Below, piece after piece: positions 1 to 8,287 of a DNA stretch of 32,211 bases. The stretch spans positions 1 through 32,211 of the forward strand of contig JAWLHF010000029.1 of assembly GCA_041690515.1 (NCBI GenBank), in the 5' to 3' direction. A program made the position numbers and the translations under genes. This DNA is from BRH-c25 sp041690515 (GTDB taxonomy: Bacteria; Bacillota; Clostridia; Lutisporales; Lutisporaceae). The notes beneath the pieces were generated by a model that worked only from the letters and a program-made list of their open reading frames with translations, was not told where the DNA came from and made no database searches. The number at the start of each line of letters is the position of its first letter. Positions within the stretch are counted from its first letter, which is position 1.

Positions 1-93
1 ACGGTTTTACACTAAGAAAATCCAAAGCTTTTGCTTTCTGGAGCGCCTCAGCCGGCGAACCACCGCAAAAGGGATTTTCTAAGTGTAAAACCT
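1..93. repeat. Inverted repeat at window edge, 21-bp arms
   Basis: Arms at about 3-23 and 73-93 are reverse complements with one mismatch (GGTTTTACACTAAGAAAATCC against its complement). A GC-richer spacer of about 50 bp carries a second inner pair (CTTTTGC / GCAAAAG). The motif GTAAAACCTTT recurs just after the right arm. This could be a long hairpin in RNA, the end of a small palindromic repeat element, or a terminator for a gene lying left of the window. The left edge is cut, so the full extent is unknown. Confidence 0.6.
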
Positions 94-555
94 TTCTTGC
101 GTAAAACCTTTTTGTTCGTTAAGATTCGACAAGAATCTACATAAAATTCTATGTTTGTCAATAGTTTTTTTTGAATGGCATTTTATTTTATATAATTGGT
201 AAGCAGGTAGTGTATAGAGTCTATTTATAGGTCTGGATTACTATACATATAAAAGGCATGTATTAATTCTTAATAATGAATTATACTTAATTTATCTAGC
301 TCTGTAGAATAATATGGAATCAAATGTACAATAAGGCAAAACTTATATACCAAGTAGTATGATATAATTTTGCTCCATTGCAGTACTTCTTTGCAGCATC
401 CTACAAAGGGAGTTTATAGATATAAATAAATCAAGGTTGGAGTGTTTTTTACCGCAAAGTTTTATAAACTAAGGATGTGATGTATGGCTTTCGCCAAGCA
501 TTCTTACTATAGAGAACTTCCAGGTTAAAACAGGTCCTAAAAGGATGGATGTCTT
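94..555. other. Non-coding region upstream of the histidine kinase
   Basis: No convincing gene is visible in these roughly 460 bases. They are very AT-rich. A TTCGACAA octamer at 125-132 (the Spo0A-box sequence read on the minus strand) lies inside a short hairpin, AGATTC/GAATCT. A TATAAT at 191-196 could be a -10 but has no good -35 at the right distance. A short inverted repeat (AGTTTATA at 411-418 and TATAAACT at 462-469) lies nearer the gene. The gene's ribosome binding site AAAGGATGG is at about 540-548. Confidence 0.4.
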
Positions 556-1878
556 ATGAAAGAACTATTAAGCAATGTATCTCTAAGAATCAAATATGTA
601 TTGACATTATTAGCTGCATTGTTTTTTGTTTTTATTGTATTATACGCCACTTCTGTTTCATCTGCTATAAGCAGTGATAAGGTATTTATACTATTGGCTC
701 TTAGTGAAGTATTTCTTATATCTTTCATAAGTTATAGCATGTATAACCTTGTAAAAGGAGATTCCATACTCAAAAATATTTATGGAGTGAACAAAAATGA
801 CATCTCAGACGGAAGTCCGATTTTCAATTCTATTTCTGATGGAATAATAGTAGTGGACAGCAAAGGCCGGGTCAGGAACATAAACCAGGGTTTATGCAGA
901 ATATTGGGGCTTGACGAGAAACAAGTGCTGAACAAGAACATATATAATTTACTGAATGAATGGGATAAGAATTTTGATAACAAATTGATTCCCGGAATGG
1001 TAATTGAATCATTAGAGACCCAGAAGGAATTTAAGCAGCAGGAGCAGGTTTTTGCAAGAGGTTCTGAGTTGTTATACCTTGAGGTGTCCACTTACATGCT
1101 GCGGAATAGGAATAAAGATATTATTGGAGTACTTGCAGTTGTTGATGATTTAACTCAGCGAAAACGGCTTGAACAGCAGTTAATGCATGTGGAAAGGCTT
1201 GCAACAGCAGGGCAGATGGCTGCCGAACTGGCACATGAGATTAAGAACCCCATATGCTCTATCAAAGGACTTATTCAAATCATGGGTAAGAAGCATTGTC
1301 TTGAGGACAGCAAATATTATGAAGTAATAACAAACGAGATAAATAGGATCAGTGAATTGCTGCAAGGCTTCCTTACACTTACCCATAACAGACAGAAGTT
1401 TGAGAAAATAAGCTTAAAAAGCATTATAGAAGATATAATACCATTGGCTGAAAGTTATGGTGAAAGCAAGCAGGTCCGCATTGAATTGGATGTCCAAAAG
1501 GAAATACCGGATGTCAGTGCCGATAGGGAGAACATTAGACAAGTAATTGTAAACATAGTCCAAAACGGAATTGATGCACTTCCCAGAAACGGTAGGATGA
1601 ATATCAGTATCTGGTATGATCAGATAAATGATATGGTTAAGATGGAGTTCAAGGATAATGGAAAAGGGATAAAACCAGAGTTTTTAGATAAGATATTTGA
1701 ACCGTTCTTTACTACAAAAGACAATGGATCAGGCTTGGGTTTGGCGATATCCCACAAAATAGTTGAAAACCATTTCGGAAGGCTATTTGCTTTCAACAAT
1801 TTGAATGGAGGAGCTACTTTTGTAATAGAGCTGCCAATTGATAAGGGGCAAGATATAAATAATGACAAAGTGTCTTAA
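556..1878 (+). CDS. PAS-domain sensor histidine kinase (orphan)
   Basis: This is a membrane-bound two-component sensor kinase of 440 residues. Two hydrophobic segments lie at about 14-34 and 43-64 with almost no extracellular loop, so it probably senses within the membrane or the cytoplasm. A PAS domain follows at about 88-200 (SDGIIVVDSKGRVRNIN). The HisKA dimerisation domain has the phospho-accepting His227 in ELAHEIKNP. The HATPase domain shows the N box (VNIVQNGIDAL), the G1 box DNGKGI and the G2 region GSGLGLAISHKIV. ATG at 556 is preceded by AAAGGATGG. There is no response regulator next to it and a terminator follows directly, so it is a stand-alone kinase. In Clostridia orphan kinases of this build often phosphorylate Spo0A; that role is inference here. 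Confidence 0.9.
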   Translation: MKELLSNVSLRIKYVLTLLAALFFVFIVLYATSVSSAISSDKVFILLALSEVFLISFISYSMYNLVKGDSILKNIYGVNKNDISDGSPIFNSISDGIIVVDSKGRVRNINQGLCRILGLDEKQVLNKNIYNLLNEWDKNFDNKLIPGMVIESLETQKEFKQQEQVFARGSELLYLEVSTYMLRNRNKDIIGVLAVVDDLTQRKRLEQQLMHVERLATAGQMAAELAHEIKNPICSIKGLIQIMGKKHCLEDSKYYEVITNEINRISELLQGFLTLTHNRQKFEKISLKSIIEDIIPLAESYGESKQVRIELDVQKEIPDVSADRENIRQVIVNIVQNGIDALPRNGRMNISIWYDQINDMVKMEFKDNGKGIKPEFLDKIFEPFFTTKDNGSGLGLAISHKIVENHFGRLFAFNNLNGGATFVIELPIDKGQDINNDKVS

Positions 1879-1900
1879 GTTATAATAGTAATAATATGAA

Positions 1901-1938
1901 AAACCGCAATTTCGAACTGAAATTGCGGTTTCTTTTTC
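1901..1938 (+). terminator. Rho-independent terminator of the kinase gene
   Basis: A perfect 13-bp stem (AAACCGCAATTTC / GAAATTGCGGTTT) with a 5-base loop is followed by TCTTTTTC. It lies 22 bases after the kinase stop codon. Confidence 0.92.
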
Positions 1939-1995
1939 TACAGAGGGAAGGGGTATATTTTCAATATTAATCTGATAAGTCTGGTAAACGAGTTT

Positions 1996-2042
1996 CAAAA
2001 AAGGCTTCCTTGAATAATTGAATGATTCAATAGAAGCCCTTC
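1996..2042 (-). terminator. Rho-independent terminator of the ytvI-like gene
   Basis: Read on the minus strand, AAGGGCTTC pairs with GAAGCCTT, with an inner TTGAAT/ATTCAA pair, and the hairpin ends in TTTTTT. It lies about 15 bases past the stop codon of the minus-strand membrane protein. Together with the terminator at 1901-1938 it separates two convergent genes. Confidence 0.85.
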
Positions 2043-2057
2043 TAATATATCTACTCT

Positions 2058-3122
2058 CTACTTGAATTTTGGTAAAATCCCCGCATGCTGACATGCCTTT
2101 ACAGTAACAACCACTGTGGGGCCAAGTATCAGACCCGCCGCACCTATAAGCTTCAGACCAGCGAACATCGACATAAGCGTGACGACAGGATGTATTCCCA
2201 GTTGCTGTCCTACTACCTTAGGCTCTATCATGTATCTGACAACGGTGATAATTCCGTACAGAACGAGAAGGGCTATACCCAGCTTATAATTGCCCATTAA
2301 AAAGTTTACTATCGCCCAGGGCACATATATCCCTCCGGTGCCAAGCACAGGAAGTATGTCAAACAAAGCGATTATGACAGCCAGTGTGAACGCATAGTCA
2401 ACGCCTATGACAGTTAGTCCTATAAAGGATTCAAGAAATGTAACACTCAATATAATTGACTGAGCTTTTAAAAAGCCAATCAAAGCACCAAAAAGATCTG
2501 TTTTCAATGAAGTCAGTTTTGCATCCCATGATGTTGGAAGCTGTCTGAAAATAAAGTCTCTTATAATATATTTGTCCTTTGTGAGGAAGAAAGTTGCTAT
2601 CAGTGTTATTATCAGGAATATCATAGCTGATGGCAGTGATGTCAAAGTATCAATCAGTATTGTTGTTGTATGACTCAGGAAGCCTGTTACCTTCTCAAAG
2701 ATTGTCTTCAATACATTCTGTATGATGTTCAGAGCTTCAGGTGTAAGCTGCAGATATAAGTCTGTCGCCCATTGTACTATTTCGGTAAGGCGTTTGTAGA
2801 CCCAATCATAATAGTTGGGCAACCTATCATACAGCTTAACAAACTCATATACTATTCTTGTAATTGCAAATATTGAAAATGTAATGAAGACACCTAAAAA
2901 AAGGATGATTGATAAAAGTACGGAAATGCCCCTTGTAAGCTTGAACTTTTGGAACAATTTAACAAGAGGCTCTATCAAGAAAGAAAGAACCAATGCAACA
3001 ATAAAAGGAGTAAAATATATGAAGAGCAGTCTGAGTGAGAAGTATCCAATCAGAGCTATTGTTGCGTATGCTAATACTCTTAATAAAATATGCAGATATT
3101 TGTCTATCTCCGGTCGGAGCAT
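2058..3122 (-). CDS. ytvI: AI-2E family transporter, YtvI-like sporulation membrane protein
   Basis: This is a polytopic membrane protein of the PerM/AI-2E exporter family (COG0628). With the chosen start it has 354 residues. Hydrophobic segments occur in the family pattern: two or three near the N-terminus (LLRVLAYATIALIGYFSLRL and the following stretch), a long amphipathic middle, then a cluster of four or five toward the C-terminus containing FDILPVLGTGGIYVPWA and the terminal GLILGPTVVV, which are typical family motifs. The start ATG at 3122 is preferred over an in-frame TTG at 3137 because GGGGAG lies seven bases upstream of the ATG. B. subtilis YtvI is a sporulation-associated member; that specific assignment is inferred from length and taxonomic context, and the transported substrate is unknown. 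It is monocistronic with its own promoter. Confidence 0.8.
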   Translation of the reverse strand: MLRPEIDKYLHILLRVLAYATIALIGYFSLRLLFIYFTPFIVALVLSFLIEPLVKLFQKFKLTRGISVLLSIILFLGVFITFSIFAITRIVYEFVKLYDRLPNYYDWVYKRLTEIVQWATDLYLQLTPEALNIIQNVLKTIFEKVTGFLSHTTTILIDTLTSLPSAMIFLIITLIATFFLTKDKYIIRDFIFRQLPTSWDAKLTSLKTDLFGALIGFLKAQSIILSVTFLESFIGLTVIGVDYAFTLAVIIALFDILPVLGTGGIYVPWAIVNFLMGNYKLGIALLVLYGIITVVRYMIEPKVVGQQLGIHPVVTLMSMFAGLKLIGAAGLILGPTVVVTVKACQHAGILPKFK

Positions 3123-3471
3123 ACCACCACTCCCCAAAATAATCTAATAAAAGGGTATAATATTTTCTATGTTATTAAATATGCTGAAAAAACCAAATAT
3201 GTTCTATGTCTATTATATATAATGCCTGAACAATAATCAATCAATATTGAGGGTATAGAGGCGCTTTATAGGCGATGCTGCAAATTTTTGCAGTAAAATG
3301 TTATATCTTTAGGAAACATGAATATTTACTGAAAGTTTATAATAAGCATATAGATTGAGCAAGGGTACATATATATTTCTTTGAGCCTTTATTGTACTGT
3401 GAATTATTAGTATAATTATATATAAATAATAGCCAACTGAAGTAAAAATATACAGAAGGAGAGTGTCTTGT
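3123..3471. other. Divergent intergenic region between ytvI-like gene and fumarase
   Basis: These 349 bases hold no credible gene. They contain the divergent promoters for the ytvI-like gene (minus) and the fumarase operon (plus), plus a small hairpin CTGCAAATTTTTGCAG at about 3280-3295. A TATAAT at 3411-3416 with a weak TTTATT 17 bases upstream is the best fumarase promoter candidate. Confidence 0.45.
3212..3240 (-). promoter_or_regulatory. Promoter of the ytvI-like gene
   Basis: On the minus strand TTGATT (3240-3235) is followed after exactly 17 bases by a perfect TATAAT (3217-3212). This predicts a leader of about 80 bases before the ATG at 3122. It is a SigA-type arrangement, not an obvious sporulation sigma-factor promoter. 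Confidence 0.6.
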
Positions 3472-4314
3472 TTGAGAGAAATAGATGTGAAGATCATTTG
3501 TGAGACTGTGAAGCAGCTTTTCATAGACTCTAACTATAATTTATGTCAGGATATCAGGAATAAACTTAATGAATATAAAGATTTAGAGGTTTCTGAAATA
3601 GGAAAGGAAATACTGGATAAAATAATAGAAAATGCAGATATTGCTGCAAAAAAGCAAATAGCTATATGCCAGGATACAGGTATGAGTGTAGTTTTTCTTG
3701 AAGTAGGGCAAGAGGTTTGCTTTATAGGCGGAGATATCAATGAAGCGATTAACATGGGAGTCAGAAAGGCGTATAATGAAGGATTCCTGAGAAAATCCGT
3801 TGTAGCTGATCCAATTGAGCGGAAGAACACAGGGGATAATACTCCTTCGGTAATACACTATAATATAGTACCTGGAGACAAAGTTAAGGTGCAGATTATG
3901 CCAAAGGGCTTTGGCAGTGAGAACATGAGCAGGATAAAGATGTTGAAACCCGCTGATGGAGTGGAAGGAATAATTGACTTCGTGTTGGAAACAGTAGGCA
4001 AAGCGGGTCCCAATCCTTGCCCGCCAATTATTATCGGTGTGGGTATAGGAGGGACTTTTGAAAAGGCTGCATTAATGGCAAAAAGAGCTCTGCTGCGTCC
4101 CATTGATAAGAGAAATTCGGACAGCTTTTACGGACAGCTGGAAAAAGAACTGCTGAAGAGGATAAACGATCTGGGAATAGGACCACAAGGAATGGGGGGT
4201 ATTACGACAGCCCTTGGAGTGAATATTGAAGCTTTTGCCACACATATAGCCGGTCTGCCGGTGGCAGTGAATATCTCCTGCCATGCTTCAAGGCATATGG
4301 AAGCTGTCATTTAA
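3472..4314 (+). CDS. fumA: Fumarate hydratase (class I, two-subunit), alpha subunit
   Basis: This is the N-terminal half of the oxygen-sensitive [4Fe-4S] fumarase, which interconverts fumarate and malate. The 280 residues begin MREIDVKII, the usual family start. The three iron-sulfur ligand cysteines are visible: Cys66 in AICQDTGMSV, Cys184 in PNPCPP and Cys271 in NISCHASRH. The start is TTG at 3472; an in-frame GTG at 3463 sits directly against the ribosome binding site AAGGAGA (3456-3462) and is too close. The beta subunit starts 14 bases downstream, so the two are co-translated. L(+)-tartrate dehydratase alpha subunits look similar, but fumarase is the more likely substrate class. The gene heads a long plus-strand run that continues to ricT. 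Confidence 0.93.
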   Translation: MREIDVKIICETVKQLFIDSNYNLCQDIRNKLNEYKDLEVSEIGKEILDKIIENADIAAKKQIAICQDTGMSVVFLEVGQEVCFIGGDINEAINMGVRKAYNEGFLRKSVVADPIERKNTGDNTPSVIHYNIVPGDKVKVQIMPKGFGSENMSRIKMLKPADGVEGIIDFVLETVGKAGPNPCPPIIIGVGIGGTFEKAALMAKRALLRPIDKRNSDSFYGQLEKELLKRINDLGIGPQGMGGITTALGVNIEAFATHIAGLPVAVNISCHASRHMEAVI

Positions 4315-4328
4315 GGAGGTAGGCAATC

Positions 4329-4919
4329 ATGTATATTAGAATAATGACACCCCTCAAGGATGAGGATGTAAAAAAACTGAAGGCAGGGGATCATGTGCTT
4401 CTCAGCGGGATTATTTATTCTGCAAGAGATGCCGCCCATAAGAGAATGCAGGAAGCACTTCGGAAAGGACAGGATCTTCCGATTAATTTAAAGGATCAGG
4501 TTATATATTATGCAGGGCCTTGTCCGGCAAGACCAGGGGAGATTGCAGGACCTTATGGACCTACCACTTCAGGAAGAATGGACAAGTATGCACCGGAATT
4601 CATCAAGTTGGGATTGAAAGGGATGATAGGTAAAGGAGAGAGAAATTCTGATGTAATTGAAGCTATGATAGCTGATAACGCAGTCTATTTCGCAGCGATA
4701 GGAGGTATAGGGGCATATATCGCCGCTTTGATCAAGTCACAAGAGGTGGTTGCATATGAAGAGCTTGGGGCTGAAGCGCTTATAAAGCTTGAAGTAGAGG
4801 ATTTTCCGCTTATAGTGGCAATAGACAGCAGCGGGAATAATCTTTATACCACAGAACCGGAAAAATATACAGGCAGATACTCATTATTGGAAGATAAAGC
4901 AGATATGGGTGATGATTGA
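4329..4919 (+). CDS. fumB: Fumarate hydratase (class I), beta subunit
   Basis: This 196-residue protein is the C-terminal half of class I fumarase, encoded separately as usual in Clostridia and Archaea. Family features include the N-terminal MYIRIMTPL, the LKAGDHVLLSGIIYSARDAAH region, and the conserved CPARPGEIAGPYGPTTSGRM stretch followed by KGMIGKG. Ribosome binding site AAGGAGG lies nine bases before the ATG. Its stop codon overlaps the start of the downstream PLP enzyme (TGATG), so the three genes are likely one transcript. The usual role is in a partial, often reductive, TCA pathway or in recycling fumarate from arginine and purine biosynthesis; argH in this window also produces fumarate. 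Confidence 0.92.
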   Translation: MYIRIMTPLKDEDVKKLKAGDHVLLSGIIYSARDAAHKRMQEALRKGQDLPINLKDQVIYYAGPCPARPGEIAGPYGPTTSGRMDKYAPEFIKLGLKGMIGKGERNSDVIEAMIADNAVYFAAIGGIGAYIAALIKSQEVVAYEELGAEALIKLEVEDFPLIVAIDSSGNNLYTTEPEKYTGRYSLLEDKADMGDD

Positions 4920-6376
4920 TGAATATTGATAATATACCGGTATTAAAATCTCTTTTGGAGTACAGTAAAGAGGGGACGATACCACTGCATATGCCAGGAC
5001 ATAAAAAGGGCAGTATTTACAAAAAGTCAGGAATGGACATTTTGAATGGGGATATACTGTCTTTGGATACTACAGAAGTTCCCGGAATAGACAATCTTCA
5101 CTGCCCGGAAGGGGCTCTACTGGAAGCACAAGATCTTGCAGCAAGAGCTTTTGGCGCAGATTACTCATTTTTCTTGGTTAATGGTACTACCTCCGGAATA
5201 TACTCCATGATAATGGCAGCAGCAAATCCTGGAGAGAAGATAATAATACCGCGCAATTGCCACAGATCGGTATATGGGGCGGTGATACTGGGAAGGCTTG
5301 TACCTGTCTATATTGACCCTGAGATAGACGAAGAGCTTGGTATAGCAATGGGTATAAAACCGGAGGCCTTGGAATATATATTGGAAAAGCACAGGGATGC
5401 GAAAGCGGTTGTGATTACTTATCCAACTTTTTATGGGGTCTGTTCTGACCTTAAAAGAATCGCAGAAATTGTACACAAAAATGATATGATGCTTCTCGTT
5501 GATGAAGCTCATGGTTCCCATTTCTGCTTCAACGATAAGCTTCCCATATCTGCGTTGGAAGCAGGAGCTGATATGACAGCTCAAAGTATACATAAGACTC
5601 TTCCTGCGATGACTCAGAGCTCAATGCTGCATGTGAGATCTAAAAGGGTGGATATGGAGAAGCTGAGATTTTTTCTGCAGCTTACTCAGACAACAAGTCC
5701 TTCCCATATATTGATGGCTTCATTGGATGCAGCGAGGTATATAATGGAGGAAAAAGGACGGCAGCTTTTGGAGGATACGATAAGCTGGAGCAATTGGGCA
5801 AGGGACAGAATAAACAATATTAATGGACTTTACTGCTTAGGATCTGACAGGATAGGCATGCACGGAACAGCTGATCTGGACCCTACGAGGCTGACAATCA
5901 GTTTTAGGGATACAACAATGAGCGGAACTAAAGCTGAAGCAATTCTGAGAAAGAACTTCAAGATACAGGTGGAAATGTCCGATTTATATAATATAGTAGC
6001 GATAACAACCATAGGAGACTGTCAAGAAAACTACGAATCTCTGGTAAGGGCACTGAGGGAAATCCCTGAAACCTCAGTGAAGATTCCAAAGAATGATAAG
6101 CAGACAATCAGTGTTTTTCATAAGCGACCTGAGCTTTGCATAATGCCCTGGGAAGCGGTATACTTAAAAAAAGAGCTTGTTAAGGCTTCTGAAGCAATAG
6201 GAAGGATAAGCGGTGAAATGCTAATACCCTATCCTCCGGGTATACCTGTTCTGATGCCTGGGGAAAAGATTACGGAAGAGGCTTATGATTATCTGAAGTT
6301 ATGTGTAAGGCATGGTATTAAGATAAATGGCGTGTCCGATCCAAAATTGGAAAGAGTATGGGTGGTAAAGAAATGA
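4919..6376 (+). CDS. Orn/Lys/Arg decarboxylase-family PLP enzyme (YaaO-like)
   Basis: This 485-residue protein is a fold-type I PLP enzyme of the short Orn/Lys/Arg decarboxylase family. Visible motifs are the N-terminal IPLHMPGHKKGS, the substrate/PLP region FLVNGTTSGIYSMI, the PLP aspartate in LLVDEAHGSHF, and the Schiff-base Lys226 in SIHKTLPAMTQSS. A C-terminal Orn_DC_C-like region ends in PYPPGIPVLMPGE. The product could be agmatine, cadaverine or putrescine; substrate specificity cannot be read from sequence. The ATG at 4919 overlaps the fumarase stop; a TTG at 4916 is in frame but less likely. In Bacillus and many Clostridia this gene (yaaO) is followed by tmk and then yaaQ; here tmk is absent and darA follows after 83 bases. 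Confidence 0.85.
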   Translation: MNIDNIPVLKSLLEYSKEGTIPLHMPGHKKGSIYKKSGMDILNGDILSLDTTEVPGIDNLHCPEGALLEAQDLAARAFGADYSFFLVNGTTSGIYSMIMAAANPGEKIIIPRNCHRSVYGAVILGRLVPVYIDPEIDEELGIAMGIKPEALEYILEKHRDAKAVVITYPTFYGVCSDLKRIAEIVHKNDMMLLVDEAHGSHFCFNDKLPISALEAGADMTAQSIHKTLPAMTQSSMLHVRSKRVDMEKLRFFLQLTQTTSPSHILMASLDAARYIMEEKGRQLLEDTISWSNWARDRINNINGLYCLGSDRIGMHGTADLDPTRLTISFRDTTMSGTKAEAILRKNFKIQVEMSDLYNIVAITTIGDCQENYESLVRALREIPETSVKIPKNDKQTISVFHKRPELCIMPWEAVYLKKELVKASEAIGRISGEMLIPYPPGIPVLMPGEKITEEAYDYLKLCVRHGIKINGVSDPKLERVWVVKK

Positions 6377-6459
6377 TGGCACGTGGTGCGAGGCTCGTGG
6401 TTAAGTTGAGTGCTGGGGCTTTGGGGAAAGTGAATAAAGTTTTTTAGGAGGTATGAAGT

Positions 6460-6789
6460 ATGAAACTTGTTATTGCAGTTGTGCAGGATGACGATGTTGA
6501 TGAACTGGTTGAGAGACTGGTGAAGGAGAAGCTGAGCAGTACAAAGCTTGCTTCTACAGGAGGATTTTTGAGAGAAGGAAATACTACACTTATGATCGGT
6601 GTGGATGAGGATAGGGTTGAATCAGTGATAGCAATAATAAAGGATATATGCAAAAGCAGGAAGCAGACATTTACTACTCCTATTCCTCCTACAGGATCAG
6701 CAGGAGTGTTCATTCCTTACCCAATTGATGTAATGGTCGGCGGAGCAACAATATTTGTTCTGGATATAGACAGGTTCGAAAAAGTTTAA
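6460..6789 (+). CDS. darA: Cyclic-di-AMP receptor DarA (PstA/YaaQ), PII-like
   Basis: This 109-residue cytosolic protein belongs to the PII-like YaaQ/PstA/DarA family, a trimeric cyclic-di-AMP sensor. The family pattern is clear: N-terminal MKLVIAVVQ, the STGGFLREGNTTLMIGV segment that contributes to nucleotide binding, and the C-terminal motif GGATIFVLDIDRFE. Length matches the family. It has a near-perfect ribosome binding site TAGGAGG (6445-6451) before ATG 6460. It lies in the conserved order darA-yaaR-holB-ricT. The binding of cyclic-di-AMP is established for homologues; the downstream partner remains poorly defined in the family. Confidence 0.93.
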   Translation: MKLVIAVVQDDDVDELVERLVKEKLSSTKLASTGGFLREGNTTLMIGVDEDRVESVIAIIKDICKSRKQTFTTPIPPTGSAGVFIPYPIDVMVGGATIFVLDIDRFEKV

Positions 6790-6801
6790 GGGAGCAAAAA
6801 T

Positions 6802-7257
6802 ATGAAGATATCGGATGTAAAAGGACTGGCTTCTCCCATTGCAAGTACTGTTGCAAGAGAGGAAAGACGATCGGATATAGCAAATAATAGGTCAAGCTTT
6901 GGAGATACACTCAAAAGAACAGAGGAGCATGATCTGACCAGCCGGTTGAACAGACTGATGAGTGATATTGAAAAGCAGGGGGAGCACCTTGCAAAGAGTA
7001 TGGACATAAAAGAACTTAAGAATTACAAAAAACTCATTTCTGAATTCATGAATGAGGTTGTGAATAACTCGCTTAAATTTTCAAAGCAAAGCCATTTTGA
7101 CAGGAGAGGAAGGCACAAGGTATATGCTCTTGTAAAAAAGGTTAATGCCAAGGTTGAAGAGCTTAGCAGAGAATTCCTTAAAGAAGAGAAGGATAATATA
7201 AAGATACTTGAAAGTATAGGAAGCATAAAGGGAATGCTGTTTGACATGTATATGTAG
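6802..7257 (+). CDS. yaaR: YaaR family protein (DUF327)
   Basis: This 151-residue, charged, largely alpha-helical cytosolic protein matches the YaaR/DUF327 family by position and by the segments LKNYKKLISEFMNEVVNNSLKF-like and KVYALVKKVNAKVEELS, which are the conserved core. The N-terminal 30 residues look disordered. It starts 12 bases after darA, preceded by a GGGAGC ribosome binding site. The molecular function of YaaR is not established. Strict synteny with darA, holB and ricT suggests co-expression rather than a proven partnership. Confidence 0.85.
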   Translation: MKISDVKGLASPIASTVAREERRSDIANNRSSFGDTLKRTEEHDLTSRLNRLMSDIEKQGEHLAKSMDIKELKNYKKLISEFMNEVVNNSLKFSKQSHFDRRGRHKVYALVKKVNAKVEELSREFLKEEKDNIKILESIGSIKGMLFDMYM

Positions 7258-7282
7258 ATTTCAATGATAGGGAGAAAGTAGA

Positions 7283-8287
7283 ATGGGTTTTAATGACATA
7301 GCAGGTCAAAGGGTGATAGTCGAGAGTCTGAGGAATGCGGTCAAAAGCAATATGATATCAAACGGATATATTTTCAGTGGACCTGAAGGCTGTGGTAAGA
7401 AGCTCATGGCCTTCATTTTTGCTATGGCTGCCAACTGTACAGGCAGTGGTGGGGACAGACCCTGCGGCAGCTGTAGTTCTTGCACAAGGACCAGGAATTT
7501 TAATCATCCGAATATTGAGACTGTAAAGCCTACAGGTTTAAGCATAAAAATAAAGCAGATCCGTGAGATCATCAGCAATACGGCAAAAAAACCCTTTGAA
7601 AGCGGATATAAGATAATAACTATTGAAAATGCAGAAAAGATGACCCATGACGCCCAGGATGCATTCTTGAAAACCCTCGAGGAGCCGCCTGCAAACACGG
7701 TGTTTATATTGCTTGTTGAGAATCATAATCTTCTACTGCCTACAATTGTTTCAAGATGCCAGGTCTATCAGTTCAAGCCTGTAGCTGTGAAGGAAATGAA
7801 GGACTTCATTGAAGAAAGGTATGATTTTCCTTCAGATGATGTCGAAGCAGCAGTAAGGCATTCAAAGGGTATAGTGGGAAAGGCTCTTGATATACTCAGA
7901 AATAATGAAAGCCGTAGGATACACAGTACTTACATAGAAATACTGGAGAAGGCTTTGAAGGGTAATGGGAGTGAGGCATTGCTTCTTGCTTCAGAAGTGA
8001 TTACGGATAGAGAGGCGGCTGAGAAGCTTCTGGAATTCGCCATGACCTGGTTTCGTGACATTATGGTATACAGAGAGAGCCAAGAGGTCCAGGAACCGCT
8101 TATTATCAATAATGACAGCCTGGACAGACTATCAAGACATAATTCTATTTTGACGGAAGTCAAATTAAACAGTATAATAGAAATAATCAAGAGCACGTCA
8201 AGATATGTAAGATATAACGTTGGTATAAAAAACAGTATAGATGGCATGCTATTTAATATTGCGGAGGTATGTTTATACAATGGTTAA
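7283..8287 (+). CDS. holB: DNA polymerase III delta' subunit (clamp loader)
   Basis: This is the 334-residue delta' subunit of the replication clamp loader, an AAA+ fold protein. It shows a P-loop-like GPEGCGKK at 33-40, a zinc-binding set of cysteines (Cys52, Cys61, Cys64, Cys67 in the CGSCSSC region), the sensor/box VIII-like EEPPANTVFILL segment and the SRC motif in VSRCQVYQF. The C-terminal collar domain occupies roughly 210-334. The 3' end overlaps the ricT start by eight bases, indicating translational coupling. A pre-start ribosome binding site AGGGAGA is seen. A DnaX/tau assignment is unlikely because of the short length and poorly conserved Walker A. Confidence 0.92.
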   Translation: MGFNDIAGQRVIVESLRNAVKSNMISNGYIFSGPEGCGKKLMAFIFAMAANCTGSGGDRPCGSCSSCTRTRNFNHPNIETVKPTGLSIKIKQIREIISNTAKKPFESGYKIITIENAEKMTHDAQDAFLKTLEEPPANTVFILLVENHNLLLPTIVSRCQVYQFKPVAVKEMKDFIEERYDFPSDDVEAAVRHSKGIVGKALDILRNNESRRIHSTYIEILEKALKGNGSEALLLASEVITDREAAEKLLEFAMTWFRDIMVYRESQEVQEPLIINNDSLDRLSRHNSILTEVKLNSIIEIIKSTSRYVRYNVGIKNSIDGMLFNIAEVCLYNG

